Below are positions 23,754 to 32,938 of a stretch of 64,000 nt of DNA, in pieces. Numbering within the stretch: the stretch's first letter is position 1; each line of letters begins with the position of its first letter. Origin of the DNA: an uncultured Clostridium sp. (GTDB taxonomy: Bacteria; Bacillota; Clostridia; Lachnospirales; Lachnospiraceae); contig URNT01000014.1 in NCBI GenBank assembly GCA_900549235.1, forward strand, positions 1-64,000, given 5' to 3'. Both the position numbers and the translations under genes were made by a program. The notes beneath the pieces were generated by a model. The model was not told where the DNA came from, searched no databases, and saw only the letters and a list, made by a program, of their open reading frames with translations.

Positions 23754-24577
23754 TGAAACAGGCATCAAAAAAATGGTTTTTCCTTATACTGAAAGTAGTG
23801 GTTACACTGCTTGTTATAAGCCCGTTTTATATTGCAGTGGTCTATTCTGTTAAATCGAAACCAGAGATGGTAACAGACCGTCTGGCCTGGCCCAGACAGA
23901 TTCACTGGGATAATTTTACAAGAGCAGTGGAGACTTCAAATTTTTCTCTTGCAGTTAAAAACAGCCTTATTACCACGGTTTGGGCGGTTCTTATTATCAC
24001 ACTGATCTGTACCATGGCCGCTTATATCATAGCCAGAAAAAACAACCGCTTTTACAATTTTCTTTATTATCTCTTTGTAGGAGCCATGATCATACCATTC
24101 CAGTCTATTATGACGCCGCTTTATATTGATATGACAAAATGGAAACTCCTGAATACGCTCCACGGCTTTGTAATGGCAAAAATCGGCTTTCAGATTGCTT
24201 TTACTGTATTGCTGATTTCTGGTTTTGTCAAAAGTATACCAAAAGAACTGGAGGAGGCAGCAGCCATTGATGGGGCAGGAATGTATTCCGTATTTTTCCG
24301 CATCGTTTTTCCGCTTATGAAGCCGGTGATCTTGACTTCCGTAGTTTTAAATACCCTTAATGTGTGGAATGATTTCCAGATGTCGTTAACCCTTCTGCAA
24401 AAGAAGGAGGTGCGCAATATACCGTTAACCCAGTATTTCTTCTTTGGTGAGAACAGCATTGAACTGGGATTGGCATTTGCTCTCTTTATCCTTTCTATGG
24501 TTCCTATCCTGATTTTGTATCTGACCCTTCAGAAATATATTATAGGCGGAATTACATCCGGGGCGGTAAAAGGGTAG
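23753..24577 (+). CDS. Sugar ABC transporter permease, MalG type
   Basis: A 274-residue permease with six predicted helices and the EAA loop EAAAIDGAGMYSVFFRIVFP. It starts within the stop region of the partner permease (GGTGGAAATCTGATG), so they are translationally coupled. The C-terminal LQKYIIGGITSGAVKG is a family hallmark. Together with the lipoprotein and the other permease it forms a CUT1-type importer. The histidine kinase gene starts 4 bases after its stop, linking transport and signalling in one operon. Confidence 0.93.
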   Translation: MKQASKKWFFLILKVVVTLLVISPFYIAVVYSVKSKPEMVTDRLAWPRQIHWDNFTRAVETSNFSLAVKNSLITTVWAVLIITLICTMAAYIIARKNNRFYNFLYYLFVGAMIIPFQSIMTPLYIDMTKWKLLNTLHGFVMAKIGFQIAFTVLLISGFVKSIPKELEEAAAIDGAGMYSVFFRIVFPLMKPVILTSVVLNTLNVWNDFQMSLTLLQKKEVRNIPLTQYFFFGENSIELGLAFALFILSMVPILILYLTLQKYIIGGITSGAVKG

Positions 24578-24581
24578 AAGC

Positions 24582-26300
24582 ATGACACAATATGAACATG
24601 AAATTCATTTCAGAAAAACATTTTACTTTAAGATGCTTCTGGTTACTGTCTTTCTTGGAGTGGTATTTGTAGGAGCGCTGTTCTGGATTTATAAAATGAG
24701 CTGCAGGCGTTTTGAGGAGGAACTGTCGTATCATTCAGATGTGCTGACAGAGCAGATATGTAGAAATGTGGATGTATCTTTAAAGGAATTGTCAGAGAAA
24801 ACGGTGCCTTTGACGGCAGTCAATGAGCGTCTGGGGCCTATTCTGGCAAAAACAGGGCAGAAGGAGGAAGATGTATTTTTTGGGCTTCGCATCAGGAATC
24901 AGCTGGAGGAACTTTTGGGAATGAATTATGATCTGAACTGGATCAGTGTTGTAGATGACAGGGATCAGGTTTATGTATCATTCAGGGATGTGCGGGAAGT
25001 ATGGAACGTGCCGGATCAGCAGCAAATACGGGAGTTGTACGATTTAAATGAAGCGGAGCTTGAAAACCGGCCGGGCAATACGGTGTGGATTAAGAGCCAG
25101 GATACAGATGGGATTATTCTGATGCGTTCCATTTTTGATTTCGACTCCATGAGATTTTGCGGAACTGTGATTGCAGAGGTGAAAAATACAAGGATAAAAG
25201 ATATATTTGAACATATAGACAGCAGAAAGGCTGGATATTTTATATTGTATGATAAAAATAAGGACGTCATTTTTTCTACCTGGAATCCAGAATATGGTCA
25301 GGGAATGGAATGGGGACAGGACTATATCAGGGCGCAGTATCCCATTGGACGAGGAGGGCTTACCATGCTTCATATTCTGGATCTGCGGGAGAAGAACCAG
25401 AGATTTTCGGATCTGCTGTATGTGATCGCAGGGATTGGTTTTCTTGTATTTTTTCTTATAATTATATTTTTATGGCTGATGTTTGGAAAAATGGCAAAAA
25501 AGCTGAAGCTTTTACGGAAGAATCTCTATATGGTTTCCCAGGGACAGTTTGAACTGGAACCTCCGTTTTGGGCAAAGGGGGACGAGCTGGATGTTCTGGC
25601 GGGAAGCATTCAGGAAATGTCAGGAAAAATCAAGGAACTGATGGAGCAGGTGGTAAAGGATGAGGAAATACAGCAGCAGAACCGATATAAGCTGTTAGAG
25701 CTGCGTTATCATGAGCTTCAGTCCCAGGTTAATCCTCATTTTCTGTTTAATATTCTCCAGTCGATCAATGGGATTGCTCAGATTAATAAGGACTGGCAGG
25801 TCAGCCGGCTGATCTGTATGCTGTCAAAATTTTTCAGGGGAAATATTGATCGGAGATACGCAGACTGTATGCTGAAGGAAGAATTGGAATACGCCAGAAA
25901 TTATTTGGAACTGTATCAAAACATTTATCCGGATCGTCTGAGTATTCAGTGGGATATAGACCCGGCGTTGGCAGAGGTGAAGGTTCCTACCTATATTTTA
26001 CAGCCGATTGTAGAAAATTCTCTGGTTCATGGAATGGAGCCGGTGGTAGGATTGTGTACTATATGTATTCATGTAAGCAGAGAAAGGGATGGAATCCTGA
26101 TCAGCGTCAGAGACGACGGTGCAGGGATTCCTCCAGAACAGCTGGAAGCTATCAAAAAGGGAAATGGCTCCTCCAGACGAATCGGGATCCGGAATGTACA
26201 GGACCGGATACAGATACTTTACGGAAAACAATACGGGTTGTCTATAGAGTCAGAGCAGGGGATTTATACGGAGGTCAGGATCAGGCTGCCCTTACCATGA
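24582..26300 (+). CDS. YesM-type sensor histidine kinase
   Basis: A 572-residue membrane kinase. TM1 lies at about 17-38, an extracellular sensor region of about 240 residues follows, then TM2 at about 280-301, a HAMP segment, and a His_kinase domain whose phosphoacceptor is H386 in SQVNPHFLFN. The HATPase domain has QPIVENSLVHGM and RDDGAGIPPEQL with IGIRNVQDRI. This class senses extracellular carbohydrates or their binding proteins. It lies in an operon with the sugar importer and the next response regulator, so it probably controls the importer and esterase. The stop overlaps an ATG of the regulator frame. Confidence 0.93.
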   Translation: MTQYEHEIHFRKTFYFKMLLVTVFLGVVFVGALFWIYKMSCRRFEEELSYHSDVLTEQICRNVDVSLKELSEKTVPLTAVNERLGPILAKTGQKEEDVFFGLRIRNQLEELLGMNYDLNWISVVDDRDQVYVSFRDVREVWNVPDQQQIRELYDLNEAELENRPGNTVWIKSQDTDGIILMRSIFDFDSMRFCGTVIAEVKNTRIKDIFEHIDSRKAGYFILYDKNKDVIFSTWNPEYGQGMEWGQDYIRAQYPIGRGGLTMLHILDLREKNQRFSDLLYVIAGIGFLVFFLIIIFLWLMFGKMAKKLKLLRKNLYMVSQGQFELEPPFWAKGDELDVLAGSIQEMSGKIKELMEQVVKDEEIQQQNRYKLLELRYHELQSQVNPHFLFNILQSINGIAQINKDWQVSRLICMLSKFFRGNIDRRYADCMLKEELEYARNYLELYQNIYPDRLSIQWDIDPALAEVKVPTYILQPIVENSLVHGMEPVVGLCTICIHVSRERDGILISVRDDGAGIPPEQLEAIKKGNGSSRRIGIRNVQDRIQILYGKQYGLSIESEQGIYTEVRIRLPLP

Positions 26301-26314
26301 AAAGAGGGATAAAC

Positions 26315-27127
26315 ATGTATTCTGTGGTGGTAATTGATGATAACAAAATAGCAGTAGAAGCGATTGTAAGCTCTACTGACTGGAATCGTTTTGATTGTCA
26401 GGTAACAGGAACGGCTTTTGACGGTATAGCAGGTCTTAAGCTGATTCTTGAAAAGGAACCGGATATTGTGATCATTGATATACAGATGCCGGGATTTAAT
26501 GGCCTGGAGGTGATTGACAGGCTGAAACAGGCCAGGCGGCGTATTCAGTTTATTATTATATCTGGCTACAGCCAGTTTGAATATGCGCAGAGAGCAATCC
26601 GCTATGGAGTCAGCGATTATCTTTTAAAGCCCATTCTTACAGAGGAGATGGAGGCGGCTCTTAAGCATGTAACAGAACTTTTAAGTCAGGAAGCGGTCAG
26701 GGCAGAGGAGACAGGGGATGATCTGGAGACGCAGTTAAAACGGATACGCAGCGAAAGAGGGAGCTATTCTGCCATGGTGTCAAAGGCTGTTTCCTATGTG
26801 GACAGAAATTACAGACGTAATATCACCCTTGCTGATATATGCAGCGAGTTTCTGGTATCTACCGGTCATTTCAGTAAATGTTTTAAAAGGGAGACAGGAG
26901 TAGGCTTTGCGGCATATGTAACTCTGGTGAAAATGGAACGTGCCCGTATTCTCCTTAAAAATCCTAAGAACCGGGTCAATGAGGTAGCGCGTATGCTTGG
27001 ATACAGTGACTATGCTTATTTTTTTCAGGTATTTAAAAAGCAGTTCGGTTATGCGCCAAGCGATATAAAAACAAGTATGAAAAAAGAAAAAGGAGAACGA
27101 GAATATGATGATGATGCCGGAAAATAA
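26315..27127 (+). CDS. YesN/AraC-type response regulator
   Basis: A 270-residue two-component regulator with an N-terminal receiver (acidic pocket DD at 8-9, phosphoacceptor D55 in IVIIDIQMPG, Lys in YLLKPI) and a C-terminal AraC helix-turn-helix pair at about 165-262 (ITLADICSEFLVSTGHFSKC, NEVARMLGYSDYAYFFQVFK). The ATG at 26315 is favoured because AGAGGG precedes it and the protein then begins MYSVVVIDD; an in-frame ATG at 26297 overlaps the kinase stop. It is the cognate partner of the kinase. Its end overlaps the esterase start by 23 bases. Confidence 0.92.
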   Translation: MYSVVVIDDNKIAVEAIVSSTDWNRFDCQVTGTAFDGIAGLKLILEKEPDIVIIDIQMPGFNGLEVIDRLKQARRRIQFIIISGYSQFEYAQRAIRYGVSDYLLKPILTEEMEAALKHVTELLSQEAVRAEETGDDLETQLKRIRSERGSYSAMVSKAVSYVDRNYRRNITLADICSEFLVSTGHFSKCFKRETGVGFAAYVTLVKMERARILLKNPKNRVNEVARMLGYSDYAYFFQVFKKQFGYAPSDIKTSMKKEKGEREYDDDAGK

Positions 27128-28229
27128 GAGAAATGTTCCGTCTGTATTTCAATGTCTGGACGGCTCTTTTGTGACAACACCCGGACAATGGCAGGAGAAG
27201 CGTAGACCAGAGCTTTTAGAACTGTTTAAAAGAGAGGAATACGGCCGCATTCCGCATCTGGAGGAGCTTCAGGTTAAAATCCGGGTGGCAGATTCCAGAA
27301 GCTCGAAACTGATTATGGAAGGAAGAGCAGTGAGAAAGACGGTGGAGGTGGAAGCAATACGAAAGGGAATTCATTTTTCCTTTGATTTTGTGGTGTTTAT
27401 TCCATCTGCGGCTTTAAAACCAGTTCCTGCTTTTATCACAGTCTGTAATCGCGGAATCAGAGACAGCGACCCGGCCCGCCATTTTTTAAGTCCTTTTTAT
27501 CCGGTTGAAACGATTGTGGCAAGAGGATATGCCTGTGCTGCCTTCCGAACTCAGGAAGTTGCGCCGGATTATGATGAGGGTTTTACAACTGGCTTTCATA
27601 AATTATTCCCGGAATATGTAAATGATCGGCCGGCAGATGCCTGGGGAGCAATCTCAGCCTGGAGCTGGGCGGCCAGCCGGATCATGGACTATTTTGAGAG
27701 GGAGCCTCTGATTGATGAAAAAAGGGTGGCTGTTGTGGGACATTCCAGAGGCGGAAAGACAGCTCTCTGGACGGCGGCGCAGGACGAGCGCTTTGCTATG
27801 GCGGTAAGCAGCTGTGCCGGCAACAGCGGAGATGCTCTTGCAAGAGGTTCAAAGGGAGAACGAATTCGTGATATTGCAGAGAGGTTTCCGTACTGGTTCT
27901 GTAAAAATTATCAGGCATATAAAGAAAAAGAGGAGGAGCTTCCATTTGACCAGCATATGCTTTTGGCTCTTACAGCTCCAAGACTCTTATACATAACTTC
28001 AAAAACATTTGATGGTTGGGCCGATCCGGAGGGACAATTTGAATCCTGTGTACAGGCATCTCCTGTTTATCAGCTTTTAGGAATGGAGGGAATCACAGAA
28101 AAAGAACGTCCTCTGCCGGAGCATCCTCTCCATGAGGGGCGGATCGGGTATCATTATAAGACAGGTGTCCATGATATGGATGAATATGACTGGGAGCGTT
28201 TTCTGGATTTTGCAGACCGTCATATGTAA
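27105..28229 (+). CDS. CE15-like (glucuronoyl esterase family) alpha/beta hydrolase, no signal peptide
   Basis: A 374-residue alpha/beta hydrolase. The nucleophile Ser214 is in VVGHSRGGKTALW, the GxSRxGK form typical of carbohydrate esterase family 15, followed by DERFAMAVSSCAGNSG with the Glu-Arg pair near the active site. The C-terminal IGYHYKTGVHDMDEYDW gives His350 or His356 as catalytic base. CE15 enzymes cleave esters of glucuronic acid, for example between xylan and lignin. There is no signal peptide, so it would act inside the cell on imported esters. It starts with four ATG codons; AAAGGAG sits 9 bases before the first. It closes the sugar operon. Confidence 0.75.
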   Translation: MMMMPENKRNVPSVFQCLDGSFVTTPGQWQEKRRPELLELFKREEYGRIPHLEELQVKIRVADSRSSKLIMEGRAVRKTVEVEAIRKGIHFSFDFVVFIPSAALKPVPAFITVCNRGIRDSDPARHFLSPFYPVETIVARGYACAAFRTQEVAPDYDEGFTTGFHKLFPEYVNDRPADAWGAISAWSWAASRIMDYFEREPLIDEKRVAVVGHSRGGKTALWTAAQDERFAMAVSSCAGNSGDALARGSKGERIRDIAERFPYWFCKNYQAYKEKEEELPFDQHMLLALTAPRLLYITSKTFDGWADPEGQFESCVQASPVYQLLGMEGITEKERPLPEHPLHEGRIGYHYKTGVHDMDEYDWERFLDFADRHM

Positions 28230-28265
28230 AACACATTTTGGACCAATAAAATCGAATAAAATACA

Positions 28266-28300
28266 AAGAAAAGCAGGAAACAGGAAATCCTGCTTTTCTT
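28266..28300 (+). terminator. Terminator of the sugar cluster
   Basis: AAGAAAAGCAGGA (28266-28278) pairs perfectly with TCCTGCTTTTCTT (28288-28300), a 13-bp stem with a T-rich distal arm. Confidence 0.85.
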
Positions 28301-28372
28301 ATTGCCATAATTAATGCTATAATACAGGTATTGCATTCTGTAAAAATAAAAATAAGGAGCATCTCACACCAC

Positions 28373-29134
28373 ATGAACCAATCAAAAAAGGGAACACTAT
28401 ACTGCGTCAGCACCGGCCCAGGCGATCCGGAGCTTATGACGTTAAAGGCCGTAAGGATCACCTCCGCGTGTCCGGTGGCGGCTCTGTCTGTGGATGGCAC
28501 CAGGCGGGATAAGGAGCATATGGAAAATGGAAGCGAGGCGGGGCTTAAGGAAAACTGTGTGGCCTATCAGATCGCGGCTCCGGTGGTGCCGGCGCTGGAT
28601 GAGAAGGAATTTCTTTACCTTTCCATGCCCATGACAAAGGACAGGGAGCTGATTGACAGGAGCCACCGGGAGGCGGCAGAGGCCATTCTTTCCTGCCTAA
28701 GGGAGGGAAAGGACGTAGCCTGGCTGACACTGGGGGACGTAACGGTATATGCCACCTCTATGTATGTGGCGGAACTTGTAAGGAGGGCGGGCTATCCCAT
28801 AGAAGCGGTCAGCGGAGTTCCTTCCTTCTGCGCCGCCGCCGCGAGACTGGGCCGCTCTCTTGTAAGCGGCAGTCAGGAGCTTCATGTGATACCCTCCTCC
28901 TATCATATAGAAGGGGCCCTGGATTATCCAGGCACCCGTGTCTTTATGAAAGCCGGAAGCCGTATAAGCCGGGTAAAGGAGCTTCTGCGGGAGCGTGGCT
29001 GTCAGGTATACGGAGTAGAACGCTGCGGTCTGCCGGGGGAGCGCATCTTTACCTCAGCCGATGAGCTGGACGAGGAGTCCGGCTATTATACGGTTCTGAT
29101 CGCGGAGCCCCAGGCCCCGGGTATTGACATTTAG
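28373..29134 (+). CDS. cobI: Precorrin-2 C20-methyltransferase
   Basis: A 253-residue tetrapyrrole (uroporphyrinogen-III-like) methyltransferase that methylates C20 of the precorrin-2 ring using SAM in cobalamin synthesis (CobI/CbiL). It shows CVSTGPGDPELMTLKAV at the start, AWLTLGDVTVYATSMY, and VSGVPSFCAAAARLG. The ATG at 28373 has AAGGAGC upstream. No other cobalamin gene is in the window, so it stands alone, upstream of a peptide/nickel-type ABC transporter that has its own promoter inside the end of this gene. Orphan placement suggests a possible link between corrinoid synthesis and Ni/Co uptake, but that is inference. Confidence 0.85.
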   Translation: MNQSKKGTLYCVSTGPGDPELMTLKAVRITSACPVAALSVDGTRRDKEHMENGSEAGLKENCVAYQIAAPVVPALDEKEFLYLSMPMTKDRELIDRSHREAAEAILSCLREGKDVAWLTLGDVTVYATSMYVAELVRRAGYPIEAVSGVPSFCAAAARLGRSLVSGSQELHVIPSSYHIEGALDYPGTRVFMKAGSRISRVKELLRERGCQVYGVERCGLPGERIFTSADELDEESGYYTVLIAEPQAPGIDI

Positions 29135-29181
29135 TACCTGGAATGATATAAATAAAACCATACTAATTTACTATGAATAGT
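29124..29181 (+). promoter_or_regulatory. Strong promoter and palindrome upstream of the ABC operon
   Basis: TTGACA (29124-29129) and TATAAA (29147-29152) with 17-base spacing overlap the end of cobI. Downstream, ACTAT-GA-ATAGT (29170-29181) is a palindrome in the leader, a possible operator. Confidence 0.7.
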
Positions 29182-29200
29182 GTGCAAACAGGAGGAAAAC

Positions 29201-30856
29201 ATGAAAAAATATAAAGCTTTGGCCAGGAAATGTCTGGCGGCAGTTCTTTCATCTGCCATGATCCTGTCTCTGACGGCCTGCGGAGGGAACGCTTCGCCCA
29301 CAGAAACCACCGGCGCAGACAGCACCCAGGAGACTACTCAGGCGGCTCCCGGGGAGAAGATCGTAAACATAGGAGTGACCAGCTCGTTAAACACATTGAA
29401 CCCCCTTCTTATGGACGGAGTGGAGATCAATAAATATTCCACCGGCCTTATGTTTCTGCCTCTGGTAGAGTTAGATGCGGATATGGAGTTTGAGGGGATG
29501 CTGGCAGATTCCATCACTGCAGAGGATGATAAGAATTTCCTGGTGCATATTGATGAAAAGGCCACATGGTCCGACGGCCAGCCGGTAACAGCCGATGACG
29601 TGGTTTACACCGCTCTGCGCCTGTGCAGCCCGGCCATCAGCAATGCGGCTATGATGTATTATGTATTTGAAGGCGTAGGAGATGACGGTTTTGTAGAGGC
29701 TGGCGCCGAAAGCGTGGCAGGTATTACAAAGGTAGATGATAAGACCGTCCGTTTTACCACCAAGGAGCCTATGTCTCTGATTACCTTTAACAGCTCCTAT
29801 GCCCGCTATCTGATGCCGCTTCCCAAGCACATCATCGGCGAGGTTCCGGAGGAGGAGCTGGCAGGCTATGACTGGTTCAACCACCCGGATGTAGTCAGCG
29901 GCCCCTATAAGGTAACGGCATTTGACAAGGATCATTATATTTCTTATGAGGCAAATGAAAATTACTGGAAGGGCGCCCCGGCTATTGATAAGCTGAATAT
30001 CAAGATCGTAGAGGGGAGCCAGCTTCTTGCCGGGCTGAAGTCCGGTGAGATCGACGTGACCCAGAACACCATGAGTGCTATCCCTATGGAGGATTATGAA
30101 AGCGTAGCTGCCCTTGACAATGTAACTGTATCCTATGGAGATCCCATCACCAACCAGTCTGTATTTATACAGACCGGGAATGTAACCGATCCAAGAGTCC
30201 GTCAGGCTCTTGTGTATGCCATCGACCGCCAGCAGATCCTGGACCAGCTCTTAAAGGGCAATGGCGAGGTAGTGGAGGGCTTTATCTCCTCCGCAAGCCC
30301 TTATTATGATCCTTCCATTGAGCCGCTGCCCTACGATCCGGAGAAGGCGAAGGCATTGCTTTCGGAAAGCGGCTGGGACGGCTCCCAGACCCTGCGCTTC
30401 TGCGTGGATTCCGGTGACAGCACTTTTGTAAACGCGGCTTCTATTATTGTGGCTCAGTGGGCAGCTGTCGGCATAAAGGCTCAGATTCAGACCATGGACA
30501 TCAATACCCTTATGAGCACTGCAGCAAGCGGAGATTTTGACGTGATGGCTGTCCAGTACACCTACCCGCCGGTGGATCCTTATGTGGATATTGCCTGGCT
30601 CTTAGGAGGCGAGGGAAGCTGGACAGGCTATACAAACAGCGCCATTGATGAGGCATTTTCAAAGATTCCTCTGACAAGCGATACGGCAGAGCTTACAAAG
30701 CTGTATTCCACAGTGGATCAGCAGGTACAGGCTGACGTGCCTATGTTCTCCGCCTATGTAGTAAAATCTATGGCCGCTGTCAATAACCGTCTGGTAAATG
30801 TAACGCCTACGGTATACGGTTTCTTTAACCATGTAGAGCAGTGGGACGTGCAGTAA
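29201..30856 (+). CDS. ABC transporter substrate-binding lipoprotein, peptide/nickel type
   Basis: A 551-residue family 5 solute-binding protein. The signal peptide ends at lipobox LTAC, giving an outer-face lipoprotein. Family features include FLVHIDEKATWSDGQPVTAD with ADDVVYTALRL, VSGPYKVTAFDKDHYISYEA and RQALVYAIDRQQIL. Such proteins carry oligopeptides, nickel or other small ligands to the permeases encoded downstream. The ATG at 29201 follows CAGGAGG. It has its own sigma-A promoter, and a hairpin separates it from the ATPase genes, so it is likely made in excess. Confidence 0.92.
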   Translation: MKKYKALARKCLAAVLSSAMILSLTACGGNASPTETTGADSTQETTQAAPGEKIVNIGVTSSLNTLNPLLMDGVEINKYSTGLMFLPLVELDADMEFEGMLADSITAEDDKNFLVHIDEKATWSDGQPVTADDVVYTALRLCSPAISNAAMMYYVFEGVGDDGFVEAGAESVAGITKVDDKTVRFTTKEPMSLITFNSSYARYLMPLPKHIIGEVPEEELAGYDWFNHPDVVSGPYKVTAFDKDHYISYEANENYWKGAPAIDKLNIKIVEGSQLLAGLKSGEIDVTQNTMSAIPMEDYESVAALDNVTVSYGDPITNQSVFIQTGNVTDPRVRQALVYAIDRQQILDQLLKGNGEVVEGFISSASPYYDPSIEPLPYDPEKAKALLSESGWDGSQTLRFCVDSGDSTFVNAASIIVAQWAAVGIKAQIQTMDINTLMSTAASGDFDVMAVQYTYPPVDPYVDIAWLLGGEGSWTGYTNSAIDEAFSKIPLTSDTAELTKLYSTVDQQVQADVPMFSAYVVKSMAAVNNRLVNVTPTVYGFFNHVEQWDVQ

Positions 30857-30879
30857 CAGAATAAGAGAACAGAAAATCA

Positions 30880-30909
30880 GGGGCATGTGCTGTCACAGGC
30901 ACAGGCCCC
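30880..30909 (+). promoter_or_regulatory. Intercistronic hairpin after the binding-protein gene
   Basis: GGGGC (30880-30884) pairs with GCCCC (30905-30909), and TGTGC (30886-30890) with GCACA (30899-30903), separated by one A/G mismatch. It lies between the binding protein and the first ATPase gene. Confidence 0.5.
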
Positions 30910-30949
30910 ATTTGACGAATGAAGTCTGATGATACAGAAAGGAAAAAAT

Positions 30950-31933
30950 ATGTCGCATATATTGGAAGTGAAGGATCTGGAGGTTACATTTTCAGGGGAT
31001 CAGAAGGAGCAGATCGCCGTAGACCATGTGAGCTTCCAGGTGGATCCCGGCGAGACAGTGTGCCTGGTGGGGGAATCCGGCTGCGGGAAAAGCGTTACCT
31101 CCCTGTCTGTGATGGGGCTTTTAGGCCGGGGCGGCCGTGTGACCTCCGGCGAAGTCCTGTTTCAGGGACGGAATCTTCTTGGACTGTCCCCAAAGGAGCT
31201 GGATCAGATCCGGGGAAACCGCCTGACCATGATCTTTCAGGATCCCTTAAGCTCCTTAAATCCCGTGTTTACCGTGGGGCGGCAGATCCGGGAAAGTATC
31301 GAGGCCCATATGAGCCTTGGCAGGGAGGAGGCGGAGGCCAGGGTTTTTTCCCTTCTTGAAAAAGCGGGGCTGGAGCACAGCCGCTCCGTCGCAAAAAAAT
31401 ACCCCCACCAGCTTTCGGGCGGTATGCGTCAGCGTGTGATGATTGCCATGGCTCTTGCCTGTGATCCGGCCCTTCTGATTGCGGACGAGCCTACCACTGC
31501 TCTTGACGTGACCATCCAGGCCCAGATTATGGAGCAGCTTTTAAGGCTGAAGGAGGAATTTTCCACCGCCCTTCTTCTGATCACCCACGATATGGGGCTG
31601 GTGGCCCAGATGGCCGACCGGGTGCTGGTGATGTACGCCGGGCAGATCATTGAGGAGGCGCCGGTATTTGAACTTTTTGACCACCCTTCTCATCCTTATA
31701 CCAAGGCTCTTCTGCGCTCTGTACCGTCTGTGGAAACTGGCCGCTTAAGCCGGCTGGAATCCATTGAGGGAATGGTGCCGGAGCAGTATGACCGGTTGGA
31801 GGGCTGCCGTTTCGCGCCCCGCTGTCCTTACCGGCTGGAGGGCTGCGAAGGGCCACAGCCCGCTCGCGAGGCAGGCCCCGGCCATCTGGCAAGATGCTGG
31901 CGCGCCATGGAGGTGAGACAGGATGCAGGATAA
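30950..31933 (+). CDS. Oligopeptide/nickel ABC transporter ATPase, DppD type
   Basis: A 327-residue ABC ATPase. Walker A is GESGCGKS, Q-loop MIFQDPLSSLNP, signature LSGGMRQRVMIAMAL, Walker B LLIADEPTTALDV and H-loop LLITHDMGL. The C-terminal oligopeptide transporter domain (CRFAPRCPYRLEGC) has the cysteine cluster typical of OppD/DppD proteins, some of which bind an Fe-S cluster. The ATG at 30950 has AGAAAGGA upstream. The end overlaps the next ATPase start by 11 bases. It energises the importer with its partner DppF-like protein. Confidence 0.93.
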   Translation: MSHILEVKDLEVTFSGDQKEQIAVDHVSFQVDPGETVCLVGESGCGKSVTSLSVMGLLGRGGRVTSGEVLFQGRNLLGLSPKELDQIRGNRLTMIFQDPLSSLNPVFTVGRQIRESIEAHMSLGREEAEARVFSLLEKAGLEHSRSVAKKYPHQLSGGMRQRVMIAMALACDPALLIADEPTTALDVTIQAQIMEQLLRLKEEFSTALLLITHDMGLVAQMADRVLVMYAGQIIEEAPVFELFDHPSHPYTKALLRSVPSVETGRLSRLESIEGMVPEQYDRLEGCRFAPRCPYRLEGCEGPQPAREAGPGHLARCWRAMEVRQDAG

Positions 31934-32921
31934 TGTATTATTAAAATTAGAAAATGTAAAGAAATACTATTCTTCTAAAAAGGGCTTTTTGAGAAATAGA
32001 GCCGGAGAGGTAAAGGCAGTCAACGGCGTTTCTTTGGAGCTTTATAAGGGGGAAACCTTAGGGCTGGTAGGAGAGTCGGGCTGCGGCAAGTCCACCCTGG
32101 GCCGCCAGATCGTAGGCCTGGAGCGTCCTGATTCCGGCCGGATCCTCTATAAAGGAGAGGAGCTTTCTTCTATGAAAAAGAAGGAGCTGGCAAGGGTGCG
32201 GACACAGCTTCAGATGGTATTTCAGGATTCCTATTCTTCCTTAAATCCCAGGAAGCATATTTATGACATCTTGGCAGAGCCCATGCTGTATCACGGCCTG
32301 GCGGATAAGGGAAATATCAGGCAGGAAACAGAGCGGTTCTTAGAGCTGGTGGGTCTTCCGAAAAATGCCCTCAGCCGGTATCCACATGAGTTTTCCGGGG
32401 GTCAGAGGCAGAGGATCGGCATAGCGAGGGCTCTTTCCCTGAACCCGGAGCTTCTGGTGTGCGACGAGCCTGTCAGCGCCCTGGACGTATCCATCCAGGC
32501 CCAGATCCTGAACCTTTTAAAGGATCTGCAAAAGGAGCTGGAGCTGACCTGCATTTTCATCGGCCACGGCCTGGGGGCGGTAAACTATGTCAGCCATCGG
32601 ATTGCGGTGATGTATCTGGGCCGGATCGTGGAGCTGGCAGACAGTGAGGAACTGTTTCGGAATCCGATTCATCCCTATTCAAAGGCACTGTTCCAGGCAG
32701 TCCCCGTACCGGATCCCAGGCAGAGGTTCAGGGCTTCTTTAAAGCCTTTACAGGGTGAAGCCCTTGGAGAGGATGAGAAGGAGCCGGAGGGCCTGGGGTG
32801 CGCCTTTTATGACCGGTGCCCGGCGCGGAAGGAAAGCTGTAAAAGCCGTGTCCAGGAGCTTCTTCCTGTGGTTCCCGGAAGCACCCATCTGGCTGCCTGT
32901 TACCCGTCCGTCCATTTATAA
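31923..32921 (+). CDS. Oligopeptide/nickel ABC transporter ATPase, DppF type
   Basis: A 332-residue ABC ATPase. Walker A GESGCGKST, Q-loop MVFQDSYSSLNPRKH, signature FSGGQRQRIGIARAL, Walker B LLVCDEPVSALDV, and H-loop IFIGHGLGAVNYVSH, where the usual SHDL is replaced by GHGL but the histidine is kept. A C-terminal oligopeptide/dipeptide domain holds CAFYDRCPARKESC. It overlaps the DppD-like gene and is followed by the permeases after 17 bases. It forms the second half of the ATPase heterodimer. Confidence 0.93.
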   Translation: MQDNVLLKLENVKKYYSSKKGFLRNRAGEVKAVNGVSLELYKGETLGLVGESGCGKSTLGRQIVGLERPDSGRILYKGEELSSMKKKELARVRTQLQMVFQDSYSSLNPRKHIYDILAEPMLYHGLADKGNIRQETERFLELVGLPKNALSRYPHEFSGGQRQRIGIARALSLNPELLVCDEPVSALDVSIQAQILNLLKDLQKELELTCIFIGHGLGAVNYVSHRIAVMYLGRIVELADSEELFRNPIHPYSKALFQAVPVPDPRQRFRASLKPLQGEALGEDEKEPEGLGCAFYDRCPARKESCKSRVQELLPVVPGSTHLAACYPSVHL

Positions 32922-32938
32922 GAGAGGAAACGGAACTT

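Noticed and set aside
28230..28372. Possible cobalamin riboswitch before cobI
   Set aside because: The gap is too short after the terminator and has no B12-box-like sequence.
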